Below, piece by piece: positions 35,158-42,109 of a DNA stretch of 64,000 nucleotides. Within the stretch, counting starts at the first letter, position 1; each line of letters starts with the position of its first letter. The notes under the pieces are model-generated. The model had not been told where the DNA came from and searched no databases. It saw nothing but the letters and a program-made list of their open reading frames with translations. Source of the DNA: DATEGZ01 sp035279905 (GTDB lineage Bacteria > Acidobacteriota > Vicinamibacteria > Vicinamibacterales > SCN-69-37); contig DATEGZ010000248.1 of assembly GCA_035279905.1 (NCBI GenBank), forward strand, positions 8,616 through 72,615, given 5' to 3'. The translations under genes and the position numbers were made by a program.

Positions 35158-35504
35158 TGGGCCACCGTACCGACAGCACGCCGGCTCCCGTTTCGGCCAC
35201 CCATCCTGCTCCCCAATTGGCCCACGCAGACCTCAGCCGAGCCCGCAATCACGGCCCTTTTTGGCCGCGCCGCCGCGCTCTTGGGTCGCGAGCCGGGCTG
35301 CGAACTGGGTTGCGAGCGAAGGGGGAGCGACCCCCCGCTTCGCGCTGGCCCGTGACCCGGCGCTTGACGCGCCGGGCCACGCCGGGGTCGCTCCCCCTTC
35401 GCTCGCGCGTCCGAACCGTGTCACGTCGATGGCCATTCAGCCAGCTGGCGGGTGGCTGCTCTCAGGCCGCCATGTGGCCTGCCACTAATAGAGGAGGAAG
35501 GTCG
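35158..35504. other. Intergenic region with nested palindrome, candidate oriT
   Basis: 347 bp in an otherwise gap-free operon. An open frame runs through it, but its translation is arginine-rich and unlike a protein; the real gene starts at 35505 after its own GGAGGAAG. The centre holds the nested inverted repeat at 35312-35406. Candidate origins of transfer typically sit in such gaps next to the processing and coupling-protein genes. Confidence 0.5.
35312..35406. repeat. Nested inverted repeat: 23-bp perfect arms around an 8-bp hairpin
   Basis: Outer arms 35312-35334 and 35384-35406 are perfect reverse complements over 23 bp (beginning GCGAGCGAAGGGGGAGCGA). Between them, CCCGGCGC (35356-35363) and GCGCCGGG (35369-35376) form a second hairpin with loop TTGAC. 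Perfect long arms with an inner stem point to a selected structure: candidate oriT, a replication origin or a strong attenuator. Confidence 0.85.
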
Positions 35505-35774
35505 ATGCCCTTGATCAAAGCCCGCCCGAACCGCGTCAGAAGCGTGCGCCACATCTGTCGGCTGCTGGAGCCGAACCGCGACGGGCTGGTGCTCTACGCG
35601 CGCTTCATCGGCGACACGCCCGACTACGTCCTCAACCAACTCATCGAGACCACGATCGCCAGGGACCGCGAGTTCGTGGCGTGGCGCGCAGAGCAGCCTG
35701 CCGAGGCACTGACCGCGCTGAGCGACCGTCGGCGGCCTGGGCCGAGGCGCAACGGCGAGGAGATGCCGTCGTGA
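35505..35774 (+). CDS. Small conserved protein before the coupling protein, possibly DNA-binding
   Basis: 89 residues from ATG 35505 with GAGGAGGAAG 7 bp upstream. The sequence (MPLIKARPNRVRSVRHICRL, then LYARFIGDTPDYVLNQLIETTIARDREFVAWR) has a basic strand-like start and two helices, which fits a ribbon-helix-helix-like fold of the kind used by relaxosome accessory proteins. The stop overlaps the coupling protein start (GTGA). The fold is inferred from pattern only. Confidence 0.6.
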   Translation: MPLIKARPNRVRSVRHICRLLEPNRDGLVLYARFIGDTPDYVLNQLIETTIARDREFVAWRAEQPAEALTALSDRRRPGPRRNGEEMPS

Positions 35775-37777
35775 CACGCCACCCGACACACCCGTTGGTC
35801 GAATATCGATTCGCGCTCAGCCTTGGGTTGGCCGCCGTCGCCGGCGCGGTCGGGCTGCACGCGTGGCCGTGGCCCGGCAACGACCCGGTCCTCGGGCTGA
35901 TTCGGGATCGTGAACCGGTCGTCCACGCGGCACTGCAATACGCTTACTCCACATCGTGGTTCACGACGCCACTCCTCGTCCTCAACGTCGTGTCGTCGAT
36001 CTGCTACATCTTCGTGGGCCGCTTCTCCCACGCAATGGCCTATCGGGACTTGCCACCATATCCAACGCCGGAACGTCGACGCGACCTCTTCCTGGTCCTC
36101 GGTGAGCAGCACCACCGCACTGTTCCGACGCGCGCGGCCGAGCCTCGCTGGCTCGTCGTCCCCGAGCGCGGTCTCTACACCGGCGTGATCATCGTCGGCG
36201 CGATCGGCAGCGGTAAGTCGTCGGCATGCATGTATCCCTATGTCGAGCAACTGCTCGCGTACCGCGCCGGCGATCCCGAGCGCAAAATGGCCGGCTTAAT
36301 CCTGGAGGTGAAAGGAGACTTCTGCCAGCACGTGCGGGAGATCTTGCGACAGCACGGGCGCGCCGATGACTACATCGAGGTCAGCCTTGAGTCAGGGTAT
36401 CGCTACAATCCGTTGCACAACGAGCTCGACGCCTATGCGCTGGCGTACGGCATCGCCACGCTGATGACGAATCTCTTCGGCCGCGGCAAGGAACCATTTT
36501 GGCAGCAGGCGTCCACGAACCTGGTCAAGTTCGTGATCCTCCTCCATCAAATCCTCGACGACTACGTGACCCTCTTTCAGGTGTACGCCTGCGTCATCAA
36601 TCCTGACAAGTTGCGAGCCAAGATCGCGGAAGGCGACCGCCGGTTCGACGCAAACAATCAACGCATTGCGGTTGACAAGCGTGAGCACGGCTTTTCGGAT
36701 GTGCTGCGGCCTTGGAGCTGGTTCGACGAAGGGAATGGCTTCGAGACGTGGACCCACTTCGCGAACGACATCGAGGAGAGCCTCAAGACGTCGTCAATTC
36801 CCTACCGCGTGTATGAGGCGCCTCACGCTCCCGACGAGGTTGATCGCAGGTCACAATTCGAGGCTGTCAAACGCTGGTTCGAGGACGACTGGATGCGCAT
36901 CGAGCCGAAGCTCCGCACGTCGATCGTCGAGGGTGTCAGCGTGTTCCTTTCGCTCTTCGACGACAACCCGCGCGTGAAGTACACATTCTGCCCGCCAAAG
37001 GACACGTACGATCGGGCCCGCAATCCCAAGGCGATCCACGGCACGCCGCTGCCGCCGGTCGCGGATCTGATCGAGCAAGGGAAGGTCGTGGCCCTCAACT
37101 TCCCGACCGCGATGAACCCAGGGCTCGCCCGGGCCCTCGGCACGATGCTGAAGCAGGACTTTCAGCGTGCCGTCCTCAACCGGATCCAGAAGATGACCGC
37201 CGAGCCGTCGCGCCCGTGGCGATCGGTTGCGTTTGTCTGCGACGAGTATCAAGCGTTCGCCACGACGGGGGAGAACGAGCCGTCAGGCGATGAGAAGTTC
37301 TTCTCCTTGGCCCGCCAGGCGCGCTGCATCCCGATCGTGGCGACGCAAAGTATCAGCTCGCTGCGGTCCACGCTCCCGGGCGAGTCGTGGCGCACGTTGC
37401 TGCAGGGACTGCGCACCAAGGTGTTTCTCGCGCTGTCCGATGACTTCAGCGCCCAGATGGCCGCCGAACTCTGCGGCAAGGTGGAGCGACTGAAGCCGTC
37501 GTACACGTTGACGGAGGCTGGCCAAGACGCGCGCGTGAGCCTCATGACGGGTCGTCCGGCGGCCCATCGGACGACCGTGAGCGCGACCAAGACCTACAGT
37601 GTGCGGCGCGAGTACGTCTTCGAACCGAAAGTCTTCGCCGAGCTTCAGAACGGCCAGGCGATTGTGCTGCCGTACGACGGTCTGAACCCACATCCCCCGA
37701 CGTACTGCTTCCTCAAGCCGCACTACCTCGACGTCCAGACCAGCTACTTCGATCACGCCGCGACGGGAGGGCTCTGA
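35771..37777 (+). CDS. virD4: VirD4/TraG-type coupling protein
   Basis: 668 residues from a GTG that overlaps the previous stop; longer upstream frames are shadows. Two N-terminal membrane helices (near 13-32 and 65-85) are followed by the TraD/TraG ATPase: Walker A VGAIGSGKSSA near 142-152, Walker B VAFVCDEYQAFA near 486, then IVATQSISSL and the C-terminal recognition region (LSDDFSAQMAAELCGK). Coupling proteins hand the DNA-relaxase complex to the secretion channel. Its presence argues for conjugation rather than effector export only. A 1-bp overlap links it to VirB11. Confidence 0.92.
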   Translation: MTRHPTHPLVEYRFALSLGLAAVAGAVGLHAWPWPGNDPVLGLIRDREPVVHAALQYAYSTSWFTTPLLVLNVVSSICYIFVGRFSHAMAYRDLPPYPTPERRRDLFLVLGEQHHRTVPTRAAEPRWLVVPERGLYTGVIIVGAIGSGKSSACMYPYVEQLLAYRAGDPERKMAGLILEVKGDFCQHVREILRQHGRADDYIEVSLESGYRYNPLHNELDAYALAYGIATLMTNLFGRGKEPFWQQASTNLVKFVILLHQILDDYVTLFQVYACVINPDKLRAKIAEGDRRFDANNQRIAVDKREHGFSDVLRPWSWFDEGNGFETWTHFANDIEESLKTSSIPYRVYEAPHAPDEVDRRSQFEAVKRWFEDDWMRIEPKLRTSIVEGVSVFLSLFDDNPRVKYTFCPPKDTYDRARNPKAIHGTPLPPVADLIEQGKVVALNFPTAMNPGLARALGTMLKQDFQRAVLNRIQKMTAEPSRPWRSVAFVCDEYQAFATTGENEPSGDEKFFSLARQARCIPIVATQSISSLRSTLPGESWRTLLQGLRTKVFLALSDDFSAQMAAELCGKVERLKPSYTLTEAGQDARVSLMTGRPAAHRTTVSATKTYSVRREYVFEPKVFAELQNGQAIVLPYDGLNPHPPTYCFLKPHYLDVQTSYFDHAATGGL

Positions 37778-38814
37778 TGAGCTTCGACGTCATCCTTCCG
37801 TTCCTACGGCCGATCGCGCACCTGATCCAGGACCCGGATGTCAGCGAAATCATGGTCAACGGCTCGCGCCGGATCTTCATCGAGCGACAGGGCAGGGTCA
37901 CGGAAGTGACCGACGTCACGCTCGACCAGCGCAATCTCACCGTCGCGGTCAAGAACATCGCCCGGGCGCTTGGCGACGACGTCTCGGAAGAGAAGCCGAT
38001 CCTGGATTCGCGCCTGCCGGACGGCTCGCGCGTAGCGGCCGTCGTGCCGCCCTGCAGTCTGGGCGGCACAACCCTCACGATCCGCAAGTTCCAGACGAAG
38101 TTCTTCACCGCCGATGAACTCATCCGCATCGGCACCATGACCGCCGACGTGCTCGAGGCGCTGCGAAAGGCGATCGGACGAAATGCCAACATCCTCATTA
38201 GCGGCGGCACCAGTACCGGCAAGACGACGTTGCTGAATGCGCTGGCGGCGTTCCTGCCGCTTGAGGATCGCGTCGTCCTCATCGAGGACACCGCGGAGTT
38301 GCAACTCGATCGGCCGAACCTTGTGCGCTTTGAAGCTCGGCGCGAACAGCCGAACCTGCCGGCAGTCACGATTCGCGAACTGCTTCGGGCCACGCTTCGC
38401 CACCGGCCCGATCGGATCATCGTCGGCGAAGTACGCGGCGGGGAAGCGTTCGACTTGCTGCAGGCGCTCAACACCGGGCACTCGGGATCGCTCTCGACGA
38501 TTCACGCGAACTCGGCCGAGCAGGCGCTCGCACGATTCGCGTCATGCGTGGTTCAGAGCGGCGTCGAGCTGCCGTATCAAGCCGTTCGCTATCAGATCGC
38601 GGACGCGATCGATCTCGTGCTGCACCTCGCGCGGCATCACGGCCTGCGGACCGTCGAGGAACTGATCAGCGTCGAACGCTACCACGCGCAGTCTGATCAA
38701 TATGACACTGCTGCGCTGTTCGGCACTCCCAGCGTCGCGACAGCGACAACCAAGCCGCTGGCCGGTTCGACGATCGAAGAGAGCGAGGGGGCACCGGGCC
38801 ATCACCTGGCCTAA
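37777..38814 (+). CDS. virB11: VirB11/TrbB-type secretion ATPase
   Basis: 345 residues, start within TGATG of the preceding stop. The N-terminal domain (VSEIMVNGSRRIFIERQGR near 23-41) is typical. Walker A is GGTSTGKTTLL near 141-151, the Asp box IEDTAELQL near 170, Walker B RPDRIIVGEVRGGEAFDLLQALNTGH near 209, and the His box STIHANSA near 240. It forms a hexameric ring at the inner membrane. The last 40 residues are low-complexity. Confidence 0.95.
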   Translation: MSFDVILPFLRPIAHLIQDPDVSEIMVNGSRRIFIERQGRVTEVTDVTLDQRNLTVAVKNIARALGDDVSEEKPILDSRLPDGSRVAAVVPPCSLGGTTLTIRKFQTKFFTADELIRIGTMTADVLEALRKAIGRNANILISGGTSTGKTTLLNALAAFLPLEDRVVLIEDTAELQLDRPNLVRFEARREQPNLPAVTIRELLRATLRHRPDRIIVGEVRGGEAFDLLQALNTGHSGSLSTIHANSAEQALARFASCVVQSGVELPYQAVRYQIADAIDLVLHLARHHGLRTVEELISVERYHAQSDQYDTAALFGTPSVATATTKPLAGSTIEESEGAPGHHLA

Positions 38815-38920
38815 TTGTCCGGCTCGCCTCGTCGCCGTCAAGACGCTCCGCTTCGCTTCGCCCCGCTTTGCGGGCTGGCGGTCTTGACGGCGTCTCGGTC
38901 GAGCCACGGATGGCAATTAG
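38811..38920. repeat. Multi-level nested inverted repeat after virB11
   Basis: Four arm pairs nest around one centre: CTAATTG/CAATTAG (38811-38817, 38914-38920), GGCTCG/CGAGCC (38821-38826, 38900-38905), GCCGTCAAGAC/GTCTTGACGGC (38834-38844, 38881-38891) and CCCGC/GCGGG around TTT (38862-38866, 38870-38874). The outer pair begins at the stop of virB11. It could be an RNA structure, a terminator-like element or a second DNA-processing site. Confidence 0.8.
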
Positions 38921-38993
38921 TTGATGGCCCGGCGCCGATTGGCCAGCGAAAGCGTGCGCATAAGTCGCCGTCGCGGAAAGGAGAACACCGGTT

Positions 38994-39362
38994 ATGACCG
39001 AATCGTCGACGAGTCCGACCATCTTGGTCACCATTGGGCGTCAGAGCCGGCTTTACCATGCATTTGTCACGTCAGCGCCGTGCCGACTCGATGCGCCTTT
39101 GACCATCACCCTGTACACCGCGACGCTCTCAGACGTGGCGATGTTCGCTGCGAATGAGATCCCGCTGGACGCCGCGCGCGCACGCGCGTGCGCTCGACTC
39201 GTGCTCGTCGATGCGACCGAGTTAGCCTGGCAGCGGGCGCGTTGCCGAGAGGCTCGGCACCTTCTCGCTCCGGCCGACGGTGGGCTCGTGGGAGTGAACA
39301 CGCTTCAGCATTGGCTGTGGCTGAGGCTGCGCGGATCCAAGTGCGACCGCACCGACAGATAA
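38994..39362 (+). CDS. Hypothetical protein at the end of the conjugation module
   Basis: 122 residues. AAAGGAGA lies about 10 bp before the ATG. The first 60 residues look like a small beta domain (TILVTIGRQSRLYHAFVTS, ITLYTATLSDVAMFAANEIP) and the rest is helical with three cysteines. No family recognised. It follows the nested repeat and comes before the excisionase-like gene, so it may belong to regulation or maintenance of the element. Confidence 0.55.
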   Translation: MTESSTSPTILVTIGRQSRLYHAFVTSAPCRLDAPLTITLYTATLSDVAMFAANEIPLDAARARACARLVLVDATELAWQRARCREARHLLAPADGGLVGVNTLQHWLWLRLRGSKCDRTDR

Positions 39363-39426
39363 GGCTTGTGAGCTTTCGTCGTTGGGAACGAAGCAGTTGG
39401 ACAATAGAGTCTTCGGTGGGTGAAAG

Positions 39427-39744
39427 ATGGCCGAATCACCAGATCACAACCTCTTCGAGGAACGCCACTTCACGATCCACGAACTCTCGAAGATGTGGCA
39501 CTTCTCAGTGGAGTTCGTCCGTCAGATCGTGAAGGACGAGCCTGGAGTCACCGAATGGGTCAGGCAACAGCCGGGGAAGCGGCGTTATCGCGTGCTGCGC
39601 GTCCCGCAGTCCGTCGTCGAGCGTCTCTACCGGCGGGCTCAGGCGCGGGCGGAGCAGGAGGGACTTGTCCCCAAGTACGTTGGACGTCGGCCTCGAGCTG
39701 CTCCTGGCGGGCCTTCACCCAGGGCGCGTAGTGCCGTTCGGTGA
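39427..39744 (+). CDS. HTH protein, excisionase-like
   Basis: 105 residues with a helix-turn-helix of the MerR/excisionase type near the N terminus (FTIHELSKMWHFSVEFVRQIVKDEPGV), followed by a wing-like stretch (KRRYRVLRVPQSVVERLYRRA). Its position next to the integrase suggests a recombination directionality factor. The last 185 bp overlap the 3' end of the integrase on the other strand; the tail after about residue 85 (Pro/Arg-rich) may be of little importance. The GTGAAAGATG context gives only a weak ribosome site. Confidence 0.65.
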   Translation: MAESPDHNLFEERHFTIHELSKMWHFSVEFVRQIVKDEPGVTEWVRQQPGKRRYRVLRVPQSVVERLYRRAQARAEQEGLVPKYVGRRPRAAPGGPSPRARSAVR

Positions 39745-40765
39745 TCTTGGTTGACGCGTGCCCAAGGAGGATGGATACGTGATTCAGTTCGACCCCTTTG
39801 AGAAGCAGCGAGACGGCGAACGTGTCGCGGAATCGGTGGGGATGTCCGCCCTCGATCGCAGGTTCTGCCGAACGGAATATCTTCTTGAAAACACGATTCC
39901 AGCTCTTGACGGTGGTCTCGCGTTCGCTACGGCCGTCCCAGAAAAAATAGTCTGGATGCGCGTTCGAGAGACTGCTCAGGGCGCTGACCGCAACAGGCGG
40001 CAGCGGACAGTTCACGGGGGTGCCGGTCTTCTGCGTGTACAGGAACAGTTTGCCGTCTTTCAGTCGCGTACGTTCGAGACACGCGGCGTCCTGCATCCGA
40101 AGACCAGAGTAGCGGAGCAGCAGTACCATTGCGCGGGCCTTCGGGCCAAACGTACCCCAGTCAGAAATCTGATCAGCGGCAGTCAGGATCCGTTCGACAT
40201 CGGCGTCCTCAAACGGAAGCGTCGGTCTCTGCGTCACCTTCGGGGCTTTGAGCGCCGTTGCGGGATTGGAGTCGATCCATCCAGACTCCAAACAGAATCT
40301 CAAGAATCCGCGGAGGTACTCCAGCCGTTTTACTGCGGAGAGTGGGGAGTACGGCCAGCTGTTGCGAAAAGTCCGGAGCGCGTTCACGTCGAGCTGCTTG
40401 AGAAGATGGAAGCCCTTTGCCTTGCAGAACGGCAGGAGCTTGCCCTCGAGGAGCTCGCGGCGTTTCCGAATCGTGGTCTCCGCCAAGTGCCGCGCGATGG
40501 CGTCTTCGAAGTATCCTGCCACCGCGTCTTCGACTCTCGGGATGTCTGGCTTGACGATGCCCACCTGACCAGCAGCCTCCCAGCCGTGGACAATCGCGGC
40601 AGCGGCGCTCCACTCCCGTGTGTTGAGCGATCGCTTGATCCATTCGCCACCCAGGGAACCCTGAACCCAGATGCCGCATTTGCAGCGAGTCCAGCGGCGT
40701 CCCTTGCGTCGATGGGGGCAGCTTCTTGCGTGCCAACGCCAGAGAGTCAAACTGCCGGCCGGCAT
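39560..40765 (-). CDS. int: Tyrosine recombinase (integrase) of the element
   Basis: 401 residues. The N terminus is basic with cysteines (CPHRRKGRRWTRCKC) of a possible zinc or arm-binding domain. A SAM-like core-binding domain covers about 75-180. The catalytic domain has Arg near 222 (YSGLRMQDA), Lys near 245 (TQKTGT), the box HPHRFRDTF near 309-317, LLGHAS near 335 and the nucleophile Tyr near 345 (ERHYAPW). All five key residues are present. After the tyrosine a tail of about 55 residues is rich in Pro/Arg/Ala and is the antisense of the HTH gene. It lies 135 bp inside attR. Confidence 0.93.
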   Translation of the reverse strand: MPAGSLTLWRWHARSCPHRRKGRRWTRCKCGIWVQGSLGGEWIKRSLNTREWSAAAAIVHGWEAAGQVGIVKPDIPRVEDAVAGYFEDAIARHLAETTIRKRRELLEGKLLPFCKAKGFHLLKQLDVNALRTFRNSWPYSPLSAVKRLEYLRGFLRFCLESGWIDSNPATALKAPKVTQRPTLPFEDADVERILTAADQISDWGTFGPKARAMVLLLRYSGLRMQDAACLERTRLKDGKLFLYTQKTGTPVNCPLPPVAVSALSSLSNAHPDYFFWDGRSERETTVKSWNRVFKKIFRSAEPAIEGGHPHRFRDTFAVSLLLKGVELNHVSILLGHASTKITERHYAPWVKARQEQLEADVQRTWGQVPPAPPAPEPAGRDARRRTAGRAARDNAASPAVA

Positions 40766-40899
40766 TGCTCGATCGTACCAGAATTCGCGAGCGTAGTGTC
40801 TGCCAGTTTTCTGCCAGCATCGGCTGTTTCTGCTGGATCTATCGATTCTATTGGCCTGGAATCATTGGTTGTTTTGGCGCAGAGACGACAGAGAAGTTC

Positions 40900-40921
40900 C
40901 GAATCCCACCCTCTCCGCCAT
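40900..40921 (+). repeat. attR: right 22-bp attachment repeat
   Basis: Perfect copy of 3682-3703, the end of tRNA-Ser(CGA) including CCA. Upstream bases do not form a tRNA. This is the displaced original 3' end and marks where the chromosome resumes. Confidence 0.85.
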
Positions 40922-41027
40922 CCACCTTCGCTCACGCCTCGCGTGTTCTTTCATCGGCGTGAGCTATGGCCTTCTCAGTCAGCTGCTTACGAGTAGCTTC
41001 CATTTTACTGTCGTAGACTGTCCGGCC

Positions 41028-41606
41028 ATGGCCCACATCGTCTTCGACGAGATCAGAACGCGCGTCCCGATGACGGAGGACGACTGGAGCCGCATCGAGC
41101 CCCTCTTCACGTTCTCGACGATCAAGAAGAAGGAAACGCTCGTCACGCAGGGGCGGCCGTGCGACAACGCGTTCTTCATCCAGAAGGGACTTCTCTACTC
41201 CTATCGCACGATCGAGAGCGGTGACATGCAGGTCGTGCAATTCGGTCAGGACCACCATTGGTTTGGCGATCTCCATAGCTTCCTCACCGGCAAGGACGCC
41301 CTCTTTTCGGTCGAAGCGCTCGAACCCAGCGAGCTGTGGGCGATCTCGAAGCGTGACACCGATCGCGCGATCAGCGCGAGCCGGGCGATGGAAACCTTCA
41401 TGCGCTTGCTGTTCCAGACGGCGTACGCACACACCCTGGCGTATCTGTCGGAGATCTACTCGCAGGACGCCGAAGCCAAGTACGAGCGCCTCCGAACCCA
41501 GCGCCCGGAGCTGCTGCAGCGGGTGCCACAGCACCTGATCGCGTCCTATCTGGGCATCCTCCCCTCGTCTCTGAGCCGAATTCGCAACAAGAAACCCGAA
41601 AAATAG
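41028..41606 (+). CDS. Crp/Fnr-type regulator
   Basis: 192 residues from ATG 41028; the longer frame upstream crosses attR and is not credible. A cyclic-nucleotide-binding-like domain (LVTQGRPCDNAFFIQKGLLYSY near 37-58, WFGDLHSFLTGKDALFS near 78) is followed by a dimer helix and a short HTH (VPQHLIASYLGILPSSLSRIRN, near 168-189). The HTH sits at the very end, as in the subgroup without a wing extension. First chromosomal gene right of the element. Ligand and targets unknown. Confidence 0.8.
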   Translation: MAHIVFDEIRTRVPMTEDDWSRIEPLFTFSTIKKKETLVTQGRPCDNAFFIQKGLLYSYRTIESGDMQVVQFGQDHHWFGDLHSFLTGKDALFSVEALEPSELWAISKRDTDRAISASRAMETFMRLLFQTAYAHTLAYLSEIYSQDAEAKYERLRTQRPELLQRVPQHLIASYLGILPSSLSRIRNKKPEK

Positions 41607-41701
41607 CCAGCCGCCCGTCATTTCTTCGCATAGGCGAACGACGGACGAGGACGGGTCCGCTACTCTCCTGTCAGCGAGCACGAGACTCGCGAGGAGAGCA
41701 C

Positions 41702-42073
41702 ATGAGCCACAAGGCACTCGTGAAGAAGGCGCTGACCGAGTTGTTCATCCAGGGCGATCTGACGGCATTGGATCGCTACTGGTCGGATCACTACGTGCAG
41801 CACAATCCGATGATTGGCAACGGCCACGACGCGCTCAAAGGACTGCTGACCTCGCTGGGACCGAACGCCAAGGCCGAATTCGGCTTGATGATGGAGGACG
41901 GCGACTTCGTGATGGTCCACAGCCGCTACACCGGCCTCGGCCCCAAGCCGCTCATCGCGGTGGACATCTTCCGCATCCAGGACAACAAGCTCGCCGAGCA
42001 CTGGGACGTGCTGCAGGAAGAGGTCCCGGCGGGAATGACGGTCAGCAAGAACACGATGTTTCCGATCCAGTGA
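41702..42073 (+). CDS. SnoaL-like (NTF2-fold) protein
   Basis: 123 residues. GAGGAGAG precedes the ATG. The fold pattern is that of SnoaL/nuclear transport factor 2-like proteins: an N-terminal helix (LVKKALTELFIQGDLTALDRYWSDHYVQHNP), a middle helix and three strands (FVMVHSRYTG, LIAVDIFRIQDNKLAEHWDV). The YVQHNP and EHWDV segments are common in this family. These proteins are small enzymes or binding proteins; no specific reaction can be assigned. It may be regulated by the Crp-like gene 95 bp upstream. Confidence 0.8.
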   Translation: MSHKALVKKALTELFIQGDLTALDRYWSDHYVQHNPMIGNGHDALKGLLTSLGPNAKAEFGLMMEDGDFVMVHSRYTGLGPKPLIAVDIFRIQDNKLAEHWDVLQEEVPAGMTVSKNTMFPIQ

Positions 42074-42109
42074 AGATGAGGCTCGGTCGCGGCGAGAGGT
42101 CGCGTTTCG

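Larger units (their letters stand above)
3682..40921. mobile_element. Integrative conjugative element in tRNA-Ser(CGA), about 37 kb
   Basis: The segment is bounded by a perfect 22-bp direct repeat of the tRNA-Ser 3' end (3682-3703 and 40900-40921). It carries a tyrosine integrase (39560-40765) right inside the right repeat, an excisionase-like HTH gene, and a complete-looking VirB/Trb-type secretion system with coupling protein and VirB11. Tyrosine-recombinase elements typically integrate into tRNA 3' ends and keep the integrase next to one att site, which fits. The left part is cargo. Fragments of other integration events at 3.97 and 7.83 kb suggest the island is composite. Mobility today is inferred, not shown. 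Confidence 0.85.

Noticed and set aside
35157..35504. Upstream extension of the small gene before virD4
   Set aside because: The frame crosses the nested palindrome and is Arg/Pro-rich without family resemblance; ATG 35505 has a clear ribosome site.
39758..40996. 412-aa plus-strand frame over the integrase
   Set aside because: Antisense shadow; the minus strand has the complete catalytic set of a tyrosine recombinase.
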